64,000 bases of DNA from Escherichia whittamii (lineage in GTDB: Bacteria > Pseudomonadota > Gammaproteobacteria > Enterobacterales > Enterobacteriaceae): the NCBI RefSeq assembly GCF_014836715.1, contig NZ_JACSQI010000003.1, forward strand, positions 375,890-439,889, in the 5' to 3' direction. Positions within the stretch are counted from its first letter, which is position 1. Each line of letters opens with the position of its first letter. The notes under the pieces were generated by a model, which saw only the letters and a program-made list of their open reading frames with translations, did no database searches and was not told the DNA's origin. A program made the position numbers and the translations under genes. Shown here piece after piece: positions 9,676 through 18,613 of the stretch.

Positions 9676-10839
9676 ATGAACAACTTTAATCTGCACACCC
9701 CAACCCGCATTCTGTTTGGTAAAGGCGCAATCGCTGGTTTACGCGAACAAATTCCTCACGATGCTCGCGTATTGATTACCTACGGCGGCGGCAGCGTGAA
9801 AAAAACCGGCGTTCTCGATCAAGTTCTGGATGCGCTGAAAGGTATGGACGTGCTGGAGTTTGGTGGTATTGAGCCAAACCCGGCTTATGAAACGCTGATG
9901 AACGCCGTGAAACTGGTTCGCGAACAGAAAGTGACTTTCCTGCTGGCGGTTGGCGGCGGTTCCGTACTGGACGGCACCAAATTTATCGCCGCAGCGGCAA
10001 ATTATCCTGAAAACGTCGATCCGTGGCACATTCTGCAAACTGGCGGCAAAGAGATTAAAAGCGCTATCCCGATGGGCTGTGTGCTGACGCTGCCAGCAAC
10101 CGGTTCTGAATCTAACGCGGGTGCGGTGATTTCCCGTAAAACCACTGGCGACAAACAGGCGTTCCATTCTGCCCATGTTCAGCCGGTATTTGCCGTACTC
10201 GATCCGGTTTATACCTACACCCTGCCGCCGCGCCAGGTGGCTAACGGCGTAGTGGACGCCTTTGTGCACACCGTGGAACAGTATGTGACCAAACCGGTTG
10301 ATGCCAAAATTCAGGACCGCTTCGCCGAAGGCATTTTACTGACGCTTCTCGAAGATGGTCCGAAGGCCCTGAAAGAGCCAGAAAACTACGATGTTCGCGC
10401 CAACGTCATGTGGGCAGCGACTCAGGCACTGAACGGTTTGATAGGCGCTGGCGTACCGCAGGACTGGGCAACGCATATGCTGGGACACGAACTGACTGCT
10501 ATGCACGGCCTGGATCACGCACAAACGCTGGCAATCGTCCTGCCTGCCCTGTGGAATGAAAAACGCGACACCAAGCGCGCGAAACTACTGCAATACGCTG
10601 AACGCGTCTGGAACATCACCGAAGGTTCCGACGACGAGCGCATTGACGCCGCGATTGCCGCTACCCGTAACTTCTTCGAGCAATTGGGCGTGCCGACGCA
10701 TCTTTCCGACTACGGTCTGGACGGCAGCTCTATCCCGGCATTGCTGAAAAAACTGGAAGAACACGGCATGACCCAACTGGGCGAAAATCATGATATTACG
10801 CTGGATGTCAGCCGCCGCATCTACGAAGCCGCTCGTTAA
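9676..10839 (+). CDS. yqhD: NADPH-dependent aldehyde reductase YqhD
   Basis: This 387-residue iron-type (group III) alcohol dehydrogenase reduces short- and medium-chain aldehydes, including acrolein, malondialdehyde and glyoxal, with NADPH. The GGGS nucleotide loops are at about 37-40 and 93-96. Metal ligands Asp194 and His198 (in DAFVH) are visible, as are the later histidines in [16 protein letters not shown] chose the ATG at 9676 because AAAGGGAGC precedes it at the right distance. It lies divergent from its activator gene yqhC and about 100 bp upstream of dkgA, forming an aldehyde-detoxification unit. Confidence 0.97.
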   Translation: MNNFNLHTPTRILFGKGAIAGLREQIPHDARVLITYGGGSVKKTGVLDQVLDALKGMDVLEFGGIEPNPAYETLMNAVKLVREQKVTFLLAVGGGSVLDGTKFIAAAANYPENVDPWHILQTGGKEIKSAIPMGCVLTLPATGSESNAGAVISRKTTGDKQAFHSAHVQPVFAVLDPVYTYTLPPRQVANGVVDAFVHTVEQYVTKPVDAKIQDRFAEGILLTLLEDGPKALKEPENYDVRANVMWAATQALNGLIGAGVPQDWATHMLGHELTAMHGLDHAQTLAIVLPALWNEKRDTKRAKLLQYAERVWNITEGSDDERIDAAIAATRNFFEQLGVPTHLSDYGLDGSSIPALLKKLEEHGMTQLGENHDITLDVSRRIYEAAR

Positions 10840-10942
10840 GCTTTTTACGCCTCAAACTTTCGTTTTCGGGCATTTCGTCCAGACTTAAGTTCACAACATC
10901 TCACCGGAGCCTGCTCCGGTGAGTTCATGTAAGGAGGAACGT

Positions 10943-11770
10943 ATGACTAATCCAACCGTTATTAAGCTACAGGACGGCAATGTCATGCCCCAGCTGGGAC
11001 TGGGCGTCTGGCAAGCAAGTAATGAGGAAGTTATCAGCGCTATTCAAAAAGCATTAGAAGTGGGTTATCGTTCGATTGATACCGCCGCAGCCTACAAGAA
11101 CGAAGAAGGTGTCGGCAAAGCCCTGAAAAATTCCGCACTTAACAGAGAAGAGCTGTTCATCACCACTAAACTGTGGAACGACAACCACAAGCGCCCCCGC
11201 GAAGCCCTGCTCGACAGTCTGAAAAAACTCCAGCTTGATTATATCGACCTCTACTTAATGCACTGGCCCGTTCCCGCAATCGACCATTATGTCGAAGCAT
11301 GGAAAGGAATGATTGAGCTGCAAAAAGAGGGATTAATCAAAAGTATCGGCGTCTGCAATTTCCAGATCCACCATCTTCAGCGTCTGATTGATGAAACTGG
11401 TGTGGCGCCTGTTATTAACCAGATAGAACTTCACCCGCTGATGCAGCAACGTCAGTTGCATGCCTGGAACGCCACACACAAAATCCAGACCGAATCCTGG
11501 AGCCCATTAGCCCAGGGCGGGAAAGGCGTATTCGATCAGAATATCATTCGCTACCTGGCGGATAAATACGGCAAAACTCCAGCGCAGATTGTTATCCGCT
11601 GGCATCTGGATAATGGTCTGGTCGTAATCCCGAAATCGGTCACCCCTTCACGCATTGCTGAAAACTTCGATGTCTGGGATTTCCGGCTCGACAAAGACGA
11701 ACTTGGTGACATTGCGAAACTCGACCAGGGTAAACGCCTCGGCCCCGATCCCGACCAGTTCAGCGGCTAA
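10943..11770 (+). CDS. dkgA: 2,5-diketo-D-gluconate / methylglyoxal reductase DkgA
   Basis: This 275-residue aldo-keto reductase has the catalytic tetrad Asp46, Tyr51, Lys76 and His107 and the C-terminal IPKSVTPSRIAEN cofactor motif. It reduces 2,5-diketo-D-gluconate, methylglyoxal and other carbonyls with NADPH. The ATG at 10943 follows a strong AAGGAGG ribosome site; the frame is open 8 codons further but only into that site. It lies downstream of yqhD and is expected to be co-activated by YqhC. A terminator hairpin follows. Confidence 0.96.
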   Translation: MTNPTVIKLQDGNVMPQLGLGVWQASNEEVISAIQKALEVGYRSIDTAAAYKNEEGVGKALKNSALNREELFITTKLWNDNHKRPREALLDSLKKLQLDYIDLYLMHWPVPAIDHYVEAWKGMIELQKEGLIKSIGVCNFQIHHLQRLIDETGVAPVINQIELHPLMQQRQLHAWNATHKIQTESWSPLAQGGKGVFDQNIIRYLADKYGKTPAQIVIRWHLDNGLVVIPKSVTPSRIAENFDVWDFRLDKDELGDIAKLDQGKRLGPDPDQFSG

Positions 11771-11783
11771 CGCACAAATTCTC

Positions 11784-11816
11784 CCGGTAGCGGTAATGTT
11801 CCGCTACCGGACTTTT
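11784..11816 (+). terminator. Rho-independent terminator after dkgA
   Basis: CCGGTAGCGG and CCGCTACCGG form a perfect 10-bp stem with a 7-base loop, followed by ACTTTTC. It lies 13 bp after the dkgA stop codon. Confidence 0.85.
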
Positions 11817-11895
11817 CAGAAATCATTTATTCCCCTCGCCTCCCGCCCGTTGTTACTCTCCCCTGTTCAGGAACGCCAATTATAAGGACATCATC

Positions 11896-11973
11896 ATGCG
11901 GAGCTGGAAGCTCTTAAAGGAACAACTCATCTACACCAGGGATAAACGCGACGGAGAGGTGAAAAACAGATGA
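11896..11973 (+). CDS. Possible 25-residue leader peptide overlapping yqhG start
   Basis: An ATG at 11896 opens a 25-codon frame ending in the TGA at 11971-11973, so its stop overlaps the yqhG start codon in an ATGA arrangement. AAGGA lies 7 bases upstream, an ideal ribosome site. The peptide is basic, starting MRSWKLLKEQ and ending EVKNR, with no signal peptide. This layout suggests translational coupling to yqhG. It could also be a chance frame; conservation would decide. The function is unknown. Confidence 0.4.
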   Translation: MRSWKLLKEQLIYTRDKRDGEVKNR

Positions 11974-12896
11974 AAATAATGGTTCTGTTTTTGACTGCCT
12001 TTTTAAGTTTTACCGTTCAGGCGCAATCCCCCTCGCTGACCGCTGAACAAACAGTCAGGCAGATTTATCAATACTATACCGGTAGCGCTAGCGTTCCTTA
12101 TTTCGGTGATAACAGTGAGCAGGCAATAACATCAACGCGAATGCAAAAGGCGCTAACCCTGAATGACAATCTCACGCTGCCGGGTAATATTGGCTGGCTG
12201 GATTACGATCCGGTTTGCGATTGTCAGGATTACGGCGATCTGGTGTTAGAAAGTGTCGCGGTTACTCAAACGGATGCCGATCACGTGGATGCCCTTGTGC
12301 GCTTTCGTCCCTATAAAGACGATAAAGAAAAGACCACGCAAACACTGAAGATGGTGGCAGAAAATGGTCGTTGGATGATTGATGATATTGTCAGCAATCA
12401 TGGCAGCGTCTGGCAGTCAGTTAACGGTGAGAATGAAAAAATATTGGCGGTACTGGCATCACTACAAAAAGAGCAACCTGAAGCCTTTGTCGCCGAGTTG
12501 TTTGACCATATCACTCATTATAGCTGGCCCTGGACGTGGGTTGTTTCCAACACCTATCGCCAGGCTGTTAATGCCTTCTATAAAACCACCTTCAAGACTG
12601 GCAGCAACTCCGATGAAGATATGCAATTAGAGCGGCAATTTATTTACGACAACCCAATCTGTTTTGGCGAAGAGTCGTTATTTTCACGCGTTGATGAAAT
12701 TCGTGTGCTGGAGAAAACTGCCGATTCCGCCCGTATTTCTGTTCGTTTTGCATTGACCAATGGCAACAGCGAAGAACAAGAATTCGTTTTACAGCGGCGT
12801 GAAGATCAGTGGGAAATTGCCGATTTTATCCGCCCAGGCAGCGGAAGCTTACTTAAACAGATTGAAGCGAAGACTGCCGCCAGATTACAGCAATAA
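11970..12896 (+). CDS. yqhG: Exported protein YqhG (DUF3828 repeats)
   Basis: This 308-residue protein has a signal peptide (hydrophobic stretch MVLFLTAFLSFTVQA, cleavage near residue 19), so it is periplasmic. Two similar halves each begin with a VRQIYQYYTG- or YRQAVNAFYKT-like segment, followed by a DY or YD motif and a WEIADF- or WMIDDI-type beta strand. This suggests an internal duplication of a DUF3828 domain. The function is unknown; the related YdcA/Tai3-type folds are sometimes inhibitors, but nothing here proves that. Its own ribosome site GAGAGGTG lies inside the small upstream frame. Confidence 0.9.
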   Translation: MKIMVLFLTAFLSFTVQAQSPSLTAEQTVRQIYQYYTGSASVPYFGDNSEQAITSTRMQKALTLNDNLTLPGNIGWLDYDPVCDCQDYGDLVLESVAVTQTDADHVDALVRFRPYKDDKEKTTQTLKMVAENGRWMIDDIVSNHGSVWQSVNGENEKILAVLASLQKEQPEAFVAELFDHITHYSWPWTWVVSNTYRQAVNAFYKTTFKTGSNSDEDMQLERQFIYDNPICFGEESLFSRVDEIRVLEKTADSARISVRFALTNGNSEEQEFVLQRREDQWEIADFIRPGSGSLLKQIEAKTAARLQQ

Positions 12897-12931
12897 ACGG
12901 AATAATTAACACCAGATAAAGGGAACTGGAA

Positions 12932-13180
12932 ATGAATAATCAACTGTTACTCTTTTTTATAATGTTCATTCTCACAGGCTGCGTCAATAATGAAAAAATC
13001 AGTCATGTAGAAAATGATATTCATCTGATAAATATAAAAATCGATCAACTCCAACAGGATATCGACGCGTTACGTCAGGAAATTCAGGTAGCGAAAGAAG
13101 CGGCAGAAAATGCCAATACACGGTTGGATGATGCCGGAAGATGGCCGGACGGAATTTGGGCACACCCGCCACGCTGGTAA
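12932..13180 (+). CDS. Lpp-like lipoprotein with altered C-terminus, tandem paralogue of YqhH
   Basis: This 82-residue protein has a lipobox, LTGC, with the cysteine at about residue 17. It is followed by a heptad-repeat helix (KISHVENDIHLIN, then DQLQQDIDALRQEI) ending in ANTRLDD, the same plan as Lpp and the adjacent YqhH. The tail WPDGIWAHPPRW replaces the Lpp C-terminal Tyr-Arg-Lys, so it cannot be linked to peptidoglycan by the usual lysine. I do not know this gene from K-12. It lies 35 bp after yqhG and 61 bp before yqhH, probably in one transcript. Confidence 0.72.
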   Translation: MNNQLLLFFIMFILTGCVNNEKISHVENDIHLINIKIDQLQQDIDALRQEIQVAKEAAENANTRLDDAGRWPDGIWAHPPRW

Positions 13181-13241
13181 TACGCGGCTAAACGTCAAGC
13201 AACTATTAATCAGAACAATGAAAAACAGGAAGAAATAAATA

Positions 13242-13499
13242 ATGAAAAAGACTTTCAGCGTGGGAACACTAATTCTGGTAACCGGCTTATTAAGCGGATG
13301 TGTCAATGAGCAAAAGGTCAATCAGCTGGCGAACAATGTTCAAACCTTAAATGCAAAAATCGCCCGACTTGAGCAGGATATGAAAGCATTACGCCCACTA
13401 ATCTACGCCGCCAAATCCGAAGCTAACAGAGCCAATACGCGTCTTGATGCGCAGGACTATTTTGATTGCCTGCGCTGCTTGCGTATGTATGCGGAATGA
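13242..13499 (+). CDS. yqhH: Lpp-family lipoprotein YqhH
   Basis: This 85-residue paralogue of the Braun lipoprotein has a signal peptide ending in the lipobox LSGC. It continues with a coiled-coil segment close to Lpp ([19 protein letters not shown]) and ends in ANTRLDAQ. The tail [14 protein letters not shown] has two cysteines and lacks the terminal lysine that links Lpp to peptidoglycan, so it is probably a free outer-membrane lipoprotein. It follows a second, more diverged Lpp-like gene and ends at a hairpin shared with ygiQ. Confidence 0.92.
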   Translation: MKKTFSVGTLILVTGLLSGCVNEQKVNQLANNVQTLNAKIARLEQDMKALRPLIYAAKSEANRANTRLDAQDYFDCLRCLRMYAE

Positions 13500-13508
13500 C
13501 AAAACAAT

Positions 13509-13533
13509 CCCCGGCAGCACTCAGTTACCGGGG
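13509..13533. terminator. Hairpin between yqhH and ygiQ
   Basis: CCCCGG and CCGGGG form a 6-bp stem around a 13-base loop between the convergent yqhH and ygiQ, followed on the plus strand by ATATATTTT. It is a plausible terminator for yqhH. Confidence 0.6.
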
Positions 13534-13540
13534 ATATATT

Positions 13541-15760
13541 TTAACGTCCGACCGCCGCTTTAGGCCGCTTCTTCGCACCAGCATTTACCGGGCGAGATTG
13601 CGTAGATGGCGCTTTTTTTGCCGTCGCAGGCGTCTGGCGCTGAGTCGCCATCGGCGTATGTTTGGTCAACGCCGGGCGGGTATTGCGGTTCTGACGACGC
13701 GCTTCACGCATCTCTTCAATGGTTGGCGCAGGCACTAAGCAATCGCGACGGCTGCCAATCAGATGCTTTTTACCCATTGCTTCCAGCGCCTGACGGATTA
13801 ACGGCCAGTTTGCCGGATCGTGGTAACGCAACAACGCTTTATGCAAACGACGCTGCTTGTCGCCCTTCGGTACGAAGACGTCTTCGCTCTTATAACCAAT
13901 CTTCGCCAGCGGGTTTTTCCCGGTGTAATACATGGTGGTGGAGTTAGCCAACGGCGACGGATAGAAGTTCTGTACCTGGTCGAGGCGGAAGCGATGCTTT
14001 TTCAGCCACAGCGCCAGATTCACCATATCTTCATCACGCGTACCGGGGTGCGCAGAGATGAAATACGGGATCAGATACTGCTCTTTACCTGCCTGTTTCG
14101 AGTAGGTGTCAAACAGCTCTTTAAAGCGGTCATAGCTGCCCATGCCCGGCTTCATCATCTTCGACAACGGCCCTTCTTCGGTATGTTCCGGGGCAATTTT
14201 CAGATAACCACCGACGTGATGGGTCGCCAGCTCTTTGATATAGCGCGGATCTTCCACGGCGATGTCATATCGCACGCCAGAGGCGATAAGGATTTTTTTA
14301 ATGCCTTTTAGATCGCGCGCGCGGCGATAGAGGTTGATCGTCGGTTCGTGGTTCGTGTCCATATGCGGACAAATATCCGGGTAAACGCACGACAAACGGC
14401 GGCAGGTCTGCTCGGCGCGCGGTGATTTACAGCGCAACATATACATGTTGGCCGTTGGGCCGCCGAGATCGGAAATCACGCCCGTAAAACCAGGAACAGT
14501 GTCGCGGATCGCTTCGATCTCATTAATGATCGAATCTTCCGAACGGCTCTGAATAATACGCCCTTCGTGCTCGGTAATAGAACAGAAAGAGCAGCCGCCA
14601 AAGCAGCCACGCATAATATTGACCGAGAAACGGATCATCTCGTAAGCCGGAATACGGGCATTACCGTAAGCCGGATGCGGGACACGCTTGTACGGCAGCG
14701 CAAAGACGCTGTCCATCTCTTCGGTAGAAAGCGGTATTGCAGGTGGGTTGATCCACACATAGCGGTCGCCGTGTTTTTGCATCAACGCCCGCGCGCAGCC
14801 TGGATTGGTTTCGTGGTGCAGAATACGCGAAGCATGAGCGTACAGCACTTTATCGCCCTTCACTTTCTCGAAAGAAGGCAGCAACACGTAGGTTTTTTCC
14901 CACGGTTTCGGGCGTGGCGGCTGCACGGTAACAGCTTTGGCTTCCTGTTTTTTCGGTGCCACCGGTTTGTTATCCGCGCACGGCAGGTCTTCACCATACG
15001 GATGCGGGATTGGGTCTATTTTCCCTGGGGTATCAAGACGGGTCGAATCCACGCCGCTCCAGCCAGGCAGCGCTTCTTTCACGATAATCGCAGTATTACG
15101 CACATCGCGGATTTCACTAATCGGCTCGCCCATCGCCAGACGATGCGCCACTTCCACCAGCGGACGCTCACCGTTACCGAACATCAGCATGTCGGCCTTG
15201 GAATCCACCAGCACCGAACGGCGCACGGTATCAGACCAGTAATCATAATGCGCGGTACGGCGCAGGCTGGCTTCGATACCGCCGAGGATCACCGGCACAT
15301 CTTTCCACGCCTCTTTACAACGCTGGGTATAAACCAGTGTGGCGCGATCCGGACGCTTCCCTGCGACGTTATCCGGCGTGTAAGCGTCGTCATGACGCAA
15401 ACGGCGATCGGCAGTGTAACGGTTGATCATCGAGTCCATGTTGCCTGCGGTAACGCCGAAAAACAGATTCGGTTTACCCAGACGCATAAAATCGTCTTTG
15501 CTGCTCCAGTCCGGCTGGGCGATGATCCCAACGCGAAAGCCCTGCGCTTCCAGCATACGACCGCAAATCGCCATCCCGAAGCTCGGGTGATCGACATACG
15601 CGTCGCCTGTAACCAAAATGATGTCGCAGCTATCCCAGCCAAGTTGATCCATCTCTTCACGAGACATCGGCAAAAACGGTGCCGGTCCAAAACAGGCGGC
15701 CCAGTACTGCGGCCAGGAGAACAGGTCGCGATCCGGTTGGATCAGGGAGATAGAGCTCAT
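13541..15760 (-). CDS. ygiQ: Radical SAM protein YgiQ (UPF0313)
   Basis: This 739-residue protein has an N-terminal domain of about 370 residues, a radical-SAM core, and a basic C-terminal tail rich in Arg, Lys and Thr. The iron-sulfur cluster cysteines are Cys386, Cys390 and Cys393, spaced C-x3-C-x2-C in [10 protein letters not shown]. The chemistry and substrate are unknown. In K-12 the gene is, as I recall, split or re-annotated around a frame problem; here it is one open frame. It is transcribed alone, converging on yqhH. Confidence 0.93.
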   Translation of the reverse strand: MSSISLIQPDRDLFSWPQYWAACFGPAPFLPMSREEMDQLGWDSCDIILVTGDAYVDHPSFGMAICGRMLEAQGFRVGIIAQPDWSSKDDFMRLGKPNLFFGVTAGNMDSMINRYTADRRLRHDDAYTPDNVAGKRPDRATLVYTQRCKEAWKDVPVILGGIEASLRRTAHYDYWSDTVRRSVLVDSKADMLMFGNGERPLVEVAHRLAMGEPISEIRDVRNTAIIVKEALPGWSGVDSTRLDTPGKIDPIPHPYGEDLPCADNKPVAPKKQEAKAVTVQPPRPKPWEKTYVLLPSFEKVKGDKVLYAHASRILHHETNPGCARALMQKHGDRYVWINPPAIPLSTEEMDSVFALPYKRVPHPAYGNARIPAYEMIRFSVNIMRGCFGGCSFCSITEHEGRIIQSRSEDSIINEIEAIRDTVPGFTGVISDLGGPTANMYMLRCKSPRAEQTCRRLSCVYPDICPHMDTNHEPTINLYRRARDLKGIKKILIASGVRYDIAVEDPRYIKELATHHVGGYLKIAPEHTEEGPLSKMMKPGMGSYDRFKELFDTYSKQAGKEQYLIPYFISAHPGTRDEDMVNLALWLKKHRFRLDQVQNFYPSPLANSTTMYYTGKNPLAKIGYKSEDVFVPKGDKQRRLHKALLRYHDPANWPLIRQALEAMGKKHLIGSRRDCLVPAPTIEEMREARRQNRNTRPALTKHTPMATQRQTPATAKKAPSTQSRPVNAGAKKRPKAAVGR

Positions 15761-16012
15761 TTTGCTTCCAGAAATGGTAAAAAAATAATCAAAGGCCGGG
15801 GATTATACGCTGTATCGCGCGCGGAAATGAAGTGGTGTTGATGAAAGGTTACGAAATACCCTGGCGATGGTTTTTCACAGCCCAACTATAGCAAACACAT
15901 TTAAGGCTAGCGGTATCGTGGCAACTGCCGCTACTATTTATGCCGATCAGCAACGCTCAAGTCATGTTGCACGACGATCGGCTATCCGAGGACACCCACA
16001 GTAAGGCAAGGT

Positions 16013-16762
16013 ATGGAACAGGTTATTACAAAGCGCCGCTATTACGATATTGGTCTACAGATTGAGGAGTTGCTATATTCAGGCGTATTTAAAGCCGGAG
16101 AGCGCCTACCTTCAGAACGTGAACTGAGCGAGCGGTTTAATACCAGCCGAACTACCATTCGTGAAGCCATCATTATGCTGGAACTGAAAGGCGTGCTGAA
16201 TGTGAAGCAAGGGTCAGGGATCTTCTTTGTTGATTCCACCGATAAGCTCAATCAGAAATCATTGATGCCTTATTCAGAAATTGGCCCGTTTGAACTGTTA
16301 CAGGCGCGTCAGGTAATTGAGAGCAATATTACTGGCTTTGCAGCCAGCCAGATCAGCTTTAACGAGTTACAAGAGTTAAAGAAAATCATTGGATTACAGG
16401 AAAAAGCCATCGCTGCGGAAAGTGATAAATTTGAAGACCTGGATCATCGTTTTCATAGCCTTATTGCCGAAGCGACGCAAAATCGGGTACTCATCAAACA
16501 AGCCGCCGAATTATGGCGGGCAGTGCGCACAGAAAACCCCCGCTGGAAAAAGCTGAACTACAAGTATCTGCACGAAAAGCATTTGCGTCTGCAATGGCTG
16601 GAAGATCACCGGGCTATTTTCCTTGCACTGCAACAAAAAGATTCAGAGCTTGCCAGGGAAGCATCCTGGAATCATCTGGAAAACAGCAAAAATGAACTGA
16701 TCAAAATCTTCAAACAAGACGCCTCCATTAGCGATTTTGATGACTTTTTCTTCGCTCGTTAA
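16013..16762 (+). CDS. GntR/FadR-family regulator, ExuR/UxuR type
   Basis: This 249-residue regulator has an N-terminal winged helix (LPSERELSERFNTSRTTIRE, about residues 34-53) and a C-terminal FCD ligand domain. The segment GPFELLQARQ followed by IESN matches ExuR and UxuR, which sense hexuronate-derived sugar acids. It lies directly upstream of, and on the same strand as, a sugar-acid oxidoreductase and TRAP-transporter operon that it most likely controls. TGGTACACCA and three TTGGTCT repeats in the next 350 bp are candidate operators. The AAGGCAAGG ribosome site supports this start. It is part of an accessory block absent from K-12 as I recall. Confidence 0.88.
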   Translation: MEQVITKRRYYDIGLQIEELLYSGVFKAGERLPSERELSERFNTSRTTIREAIIMLELKGVLNVKQGSGIFFVDSTDKLNQKSLMPYSEIGPFELLQARQVIESNITGFAASQISFNELQELKKIIGLQEKAIAAESDKFEDLDHRFHSLIAEATQNRVLIKQAAELWRAVRTENPRWKKLNYKYLHEKHLRLQWLEDHRAIFLALQQKDSELAREASWNHLENSKNELIKIFKQDASISDFDDFFFAR

Positions 16763-16816
16763 CCTTCATTAATCCAGAGCTGACGTGAAAATAACGCTGG
16801 CTCTGCGTCCCTTCTT

Positions 16817-16826
16817 TGGTACACCA
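16817..16826. promoter_or_regulatory. UxuR/ExuR-like operator candidate
   Basis: TGGTACACCA is a one-mismatch palindrome of the TGGTATACCA core bound by UxuR/ExuR-type GntR proteins. It lies 55 bp after the GntR gene and about 315 bp before the operon it would control. A TTGGTCT motif follows at 16838-16844. Confidence 0.5.
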
Positions 16827-16890
16827 TATATTGCAAATTGGTCTAATGAATAAATGAACAGCAAACTGATGATAAAGTGCGCTTTGTTCA

Positions 16891-16990
16891 TGCCAGATGC
16901 GACGTTAACTCCTTACCACCAAAAGAAAACCATAAAAATTCAATGCATTATATGATTCACGTAGGCCTGATACGCGTAGCGCATCAGGCA
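16891..16990. repeat. REP element pair inside the GntR-operon intergenic region
   Basis: A partial REP unit (TGCCAGATGCGACG, 16891-16904) and a full inverted unit (GTAGGCCTGATACGCG with CGCATCAGGC, 16961-16989) match the E. coli REP family. Their position between two same-strand genes splits the regulator from the operon and may end the regulator's transcript. Apart from this repeat and the operator candidates, the 378-bp gap from 16763 to 17140 shows no gene. Confidence 0.8.
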
Positions 16991-17080
16991 GTTTTGCGTT
17001 TATCATCAATCTCAAATCACCTCCTTATGTTCTATTTCGTACTTTTACCTTTCTCCGCAGCGTGATGCATCTCTCTTTTT

Positions 17081-17109
17081 TTGGTCTAGCATGTTATGTA
17101 AATTGGTCT
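17081..17109 (+). promoter_or_regulatory. Paired TTGGTCT repeats upstream of the sugar-acid operon
   Basis: TTGGTCT occurs at 17081-17087 and 17103-17109, exactly 22 bp or two helical turns apart, and once more at 16838-16844. The second copy ends 31 bp before the chosen start of the first operon gene, where a repressor would block transcription. They are candidate half-sites of the adjacent GntR regulator. Confidence 0.5.
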
Positions 17110-17140
17110 GCACATAATGACTACCAGGAGTAAGAGCATA

Positions 17141-18613
17141 ATGTCAGGGAACGAAAGCATCGCTGTCGCCCACTATGACCAGGTAACCACCTGGCCCCGA
17201 GATGGGTTACAGGCAGATATTGTCCATATTGGTTTTGGCGCTTTTCATCGCGGACACCAGGCTGTCTACACGGATCTCACTAACCAGCTTTCAGACACCC
17301 GCTGGGGGATCTTTGAGATCAACCTGTTTGGTGATGTTCAACTGATCGAAAACTTAAATGCGCAAAATGGGCTGTTTTCGGTTGTAGAAACGTCTGCATC
17401 GCAATCGACCTCACGTCTTGTGCGTTCGGTGACCGGTGGTATTCATACCCCAATGGATGGCATTTCCGCAGCAATCCAGAGATTGACGGAACCTCAGGTA
17501 AAAATCGTTTCATTAACCATCACCGAGAAAGGTTATTGCCTCGATCCGCAAACGCGTTCGCTTAATCTCACCAATGGATTAATCCAACACGATCTACAAA
17601 ACCCGGATGCGCCTCAGTCGGCTATTGGCTTGATCGTCTGTGCTTTGCAACAACGTAAAGAGGCAGGACTCGCCGCTTTTAGCGTGCTCTCCTGCGATAA
17701 CTTGCCAGACAATGGGCATCTGACGCGAAATGCTGTTCTCGGCTTTGCCCGGCAGTTGGACCTGACGTTGGCTCAGTGGATCGAAGAAAATGTCTCGTTT
17801 CCAGGCACGATGGTAGATCGCATTGTTCCGGCAATGACCGAATCGCAATTCGCCTTACTGGAAACTAAAACTGGTTATGCCGACCCCTGCGGGATCGTCT
17901 GCGAATCCTTTCGCCAGTGGGTGATCGAAGATAATTTTGTGCACGGGCGACCGGAATGGGATAAAGCAGGCGCGATGTTTGTCAGCAATGTTCAGCCTTA
18001 TGAAGAGATGAAGTTACGCATGTTAAATGGTAGCCATTCATTTCTGGCTTATCACGGCTCACTGGCAGGCTATGAATTTATCTGGCAATGCATGGAAGAC
18101 GCTGATTTTCGTTCCATTACTCGCCAGCTGATGATTAATGAACAAGCCCGAACACTTAATCCAGACTTAAATATCGACGTCCAGGAATACGCCAACCTGT
18201 TAATTGAACGCTTTAGCAACCGTAATGTTGCACACCGTACCGGGCAAATCGCTATGGACGGTTCGCAAAAGCTTCCCCAGCGAGCGCTGACTCCCTGGCT
18301 GAAATTGCATCGGCAAAAACAAAACAATACTGTTTTGTCACTGCTCGTTGCGGGTTGGTTGCATTATGTCATTGAAGCTGTTGAGAAAAACCAGTCTATC
18401 GCTGATCCAATGAGTGAACAATTTCATGCGCTAATAAAGGAACAACAAGACGCATGGCAACAGGCGCTCGTATTACTGCACCTTAGCGCCATATTTGGTG
18501 AATTAAGCAATCATCAGCCGTTTATAAAAGAAATAAAAATCGCCTTTGCGAATATAAAAAACAAAGGCATCAAGGCCACCATCAGCCAATTATTATCGGA
18601 TGAGCAGAAATGA
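17141..18613 (+). CDS. UxuB/YdfI-type D-mannonate oxidoreductase family protein
   Basis: This 490-residue polyol-specific long-chain dehydrogenase has the N-terminal nucleotide-binding segment IVHIGFGAFHRGHQ at about 27-40. The catalytic motif KLRMLNGSH gives Lys291, Asn296 and His299. It resembles UxuB and YdfI, which interconvert D-fructuronate and D-mannonate with NAD(H). I chose the ATG at 17141 because AGGAG lies 10 bases before it; an ATG at 17117 has no ribosome site. Its end overlaps the next start by 4 bp (ATGA). With an LgoD-like enzyme beside it, the likely job is reduction of a keto-sugar acid to an aldonate. The exact substrate is unproven. Confidence 0.88.
   Translation: MSGNESIAVAHYDQVTTWPRDGLQADIVHIGFGAFHRGHQAVYTDLTNQLSDTRWGIFEINLFGDVQLIENLNAQNGLFSVVETSASQSTSRLVRSVTGGIHTPMDGISAAIQRLTEPQVKIVSLTITEKGYCLDPQTRSLNLTNGLIQHDLQNPDAPQSAIGLIVCALQQRKEAGLAAFSVLSCDNLPDNGHLTRNAVLGFARQLDLTLAQWIEENVSFPGTMVDRIVPAMTESQFALLETKTGYADPCGIVCESFRQWVIEDNFVHGRPEWDKAGAMFVSNVQPYEEMKLRMLNGSHSFLAYHGSLAGYEFIWQCMEDADFRSITRQLMINEQARTLNPDLNIDVQEYANLLIERFSNRNVAHRTGQIAMDGSQKLPQRALTPWLKLHRQKQNNTVLSLLVAGWLHYVIEAVEKNQSIADPMSEQFHALIKEQQDAWQQALVLLHLSAIFGELSNHQPFIKEIKIAFANIKNKGIKATISQLLSDEQK

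Noticed and set aside
9739-10269. 176-codon minus-strand open frame inside yqhD
   Set aside because: It mirrors yqhD codons and has no independent support.
14567-15841. Long 424-codon plus-strand open frame opposite ygiQ
   Set aside because: It is wholly antisense to the well-supported radical SAM gene, has a His- and Arg-rich shadow composition, and no domain or ribosome site. It is a GC-driven mirror of ygiQ codons.
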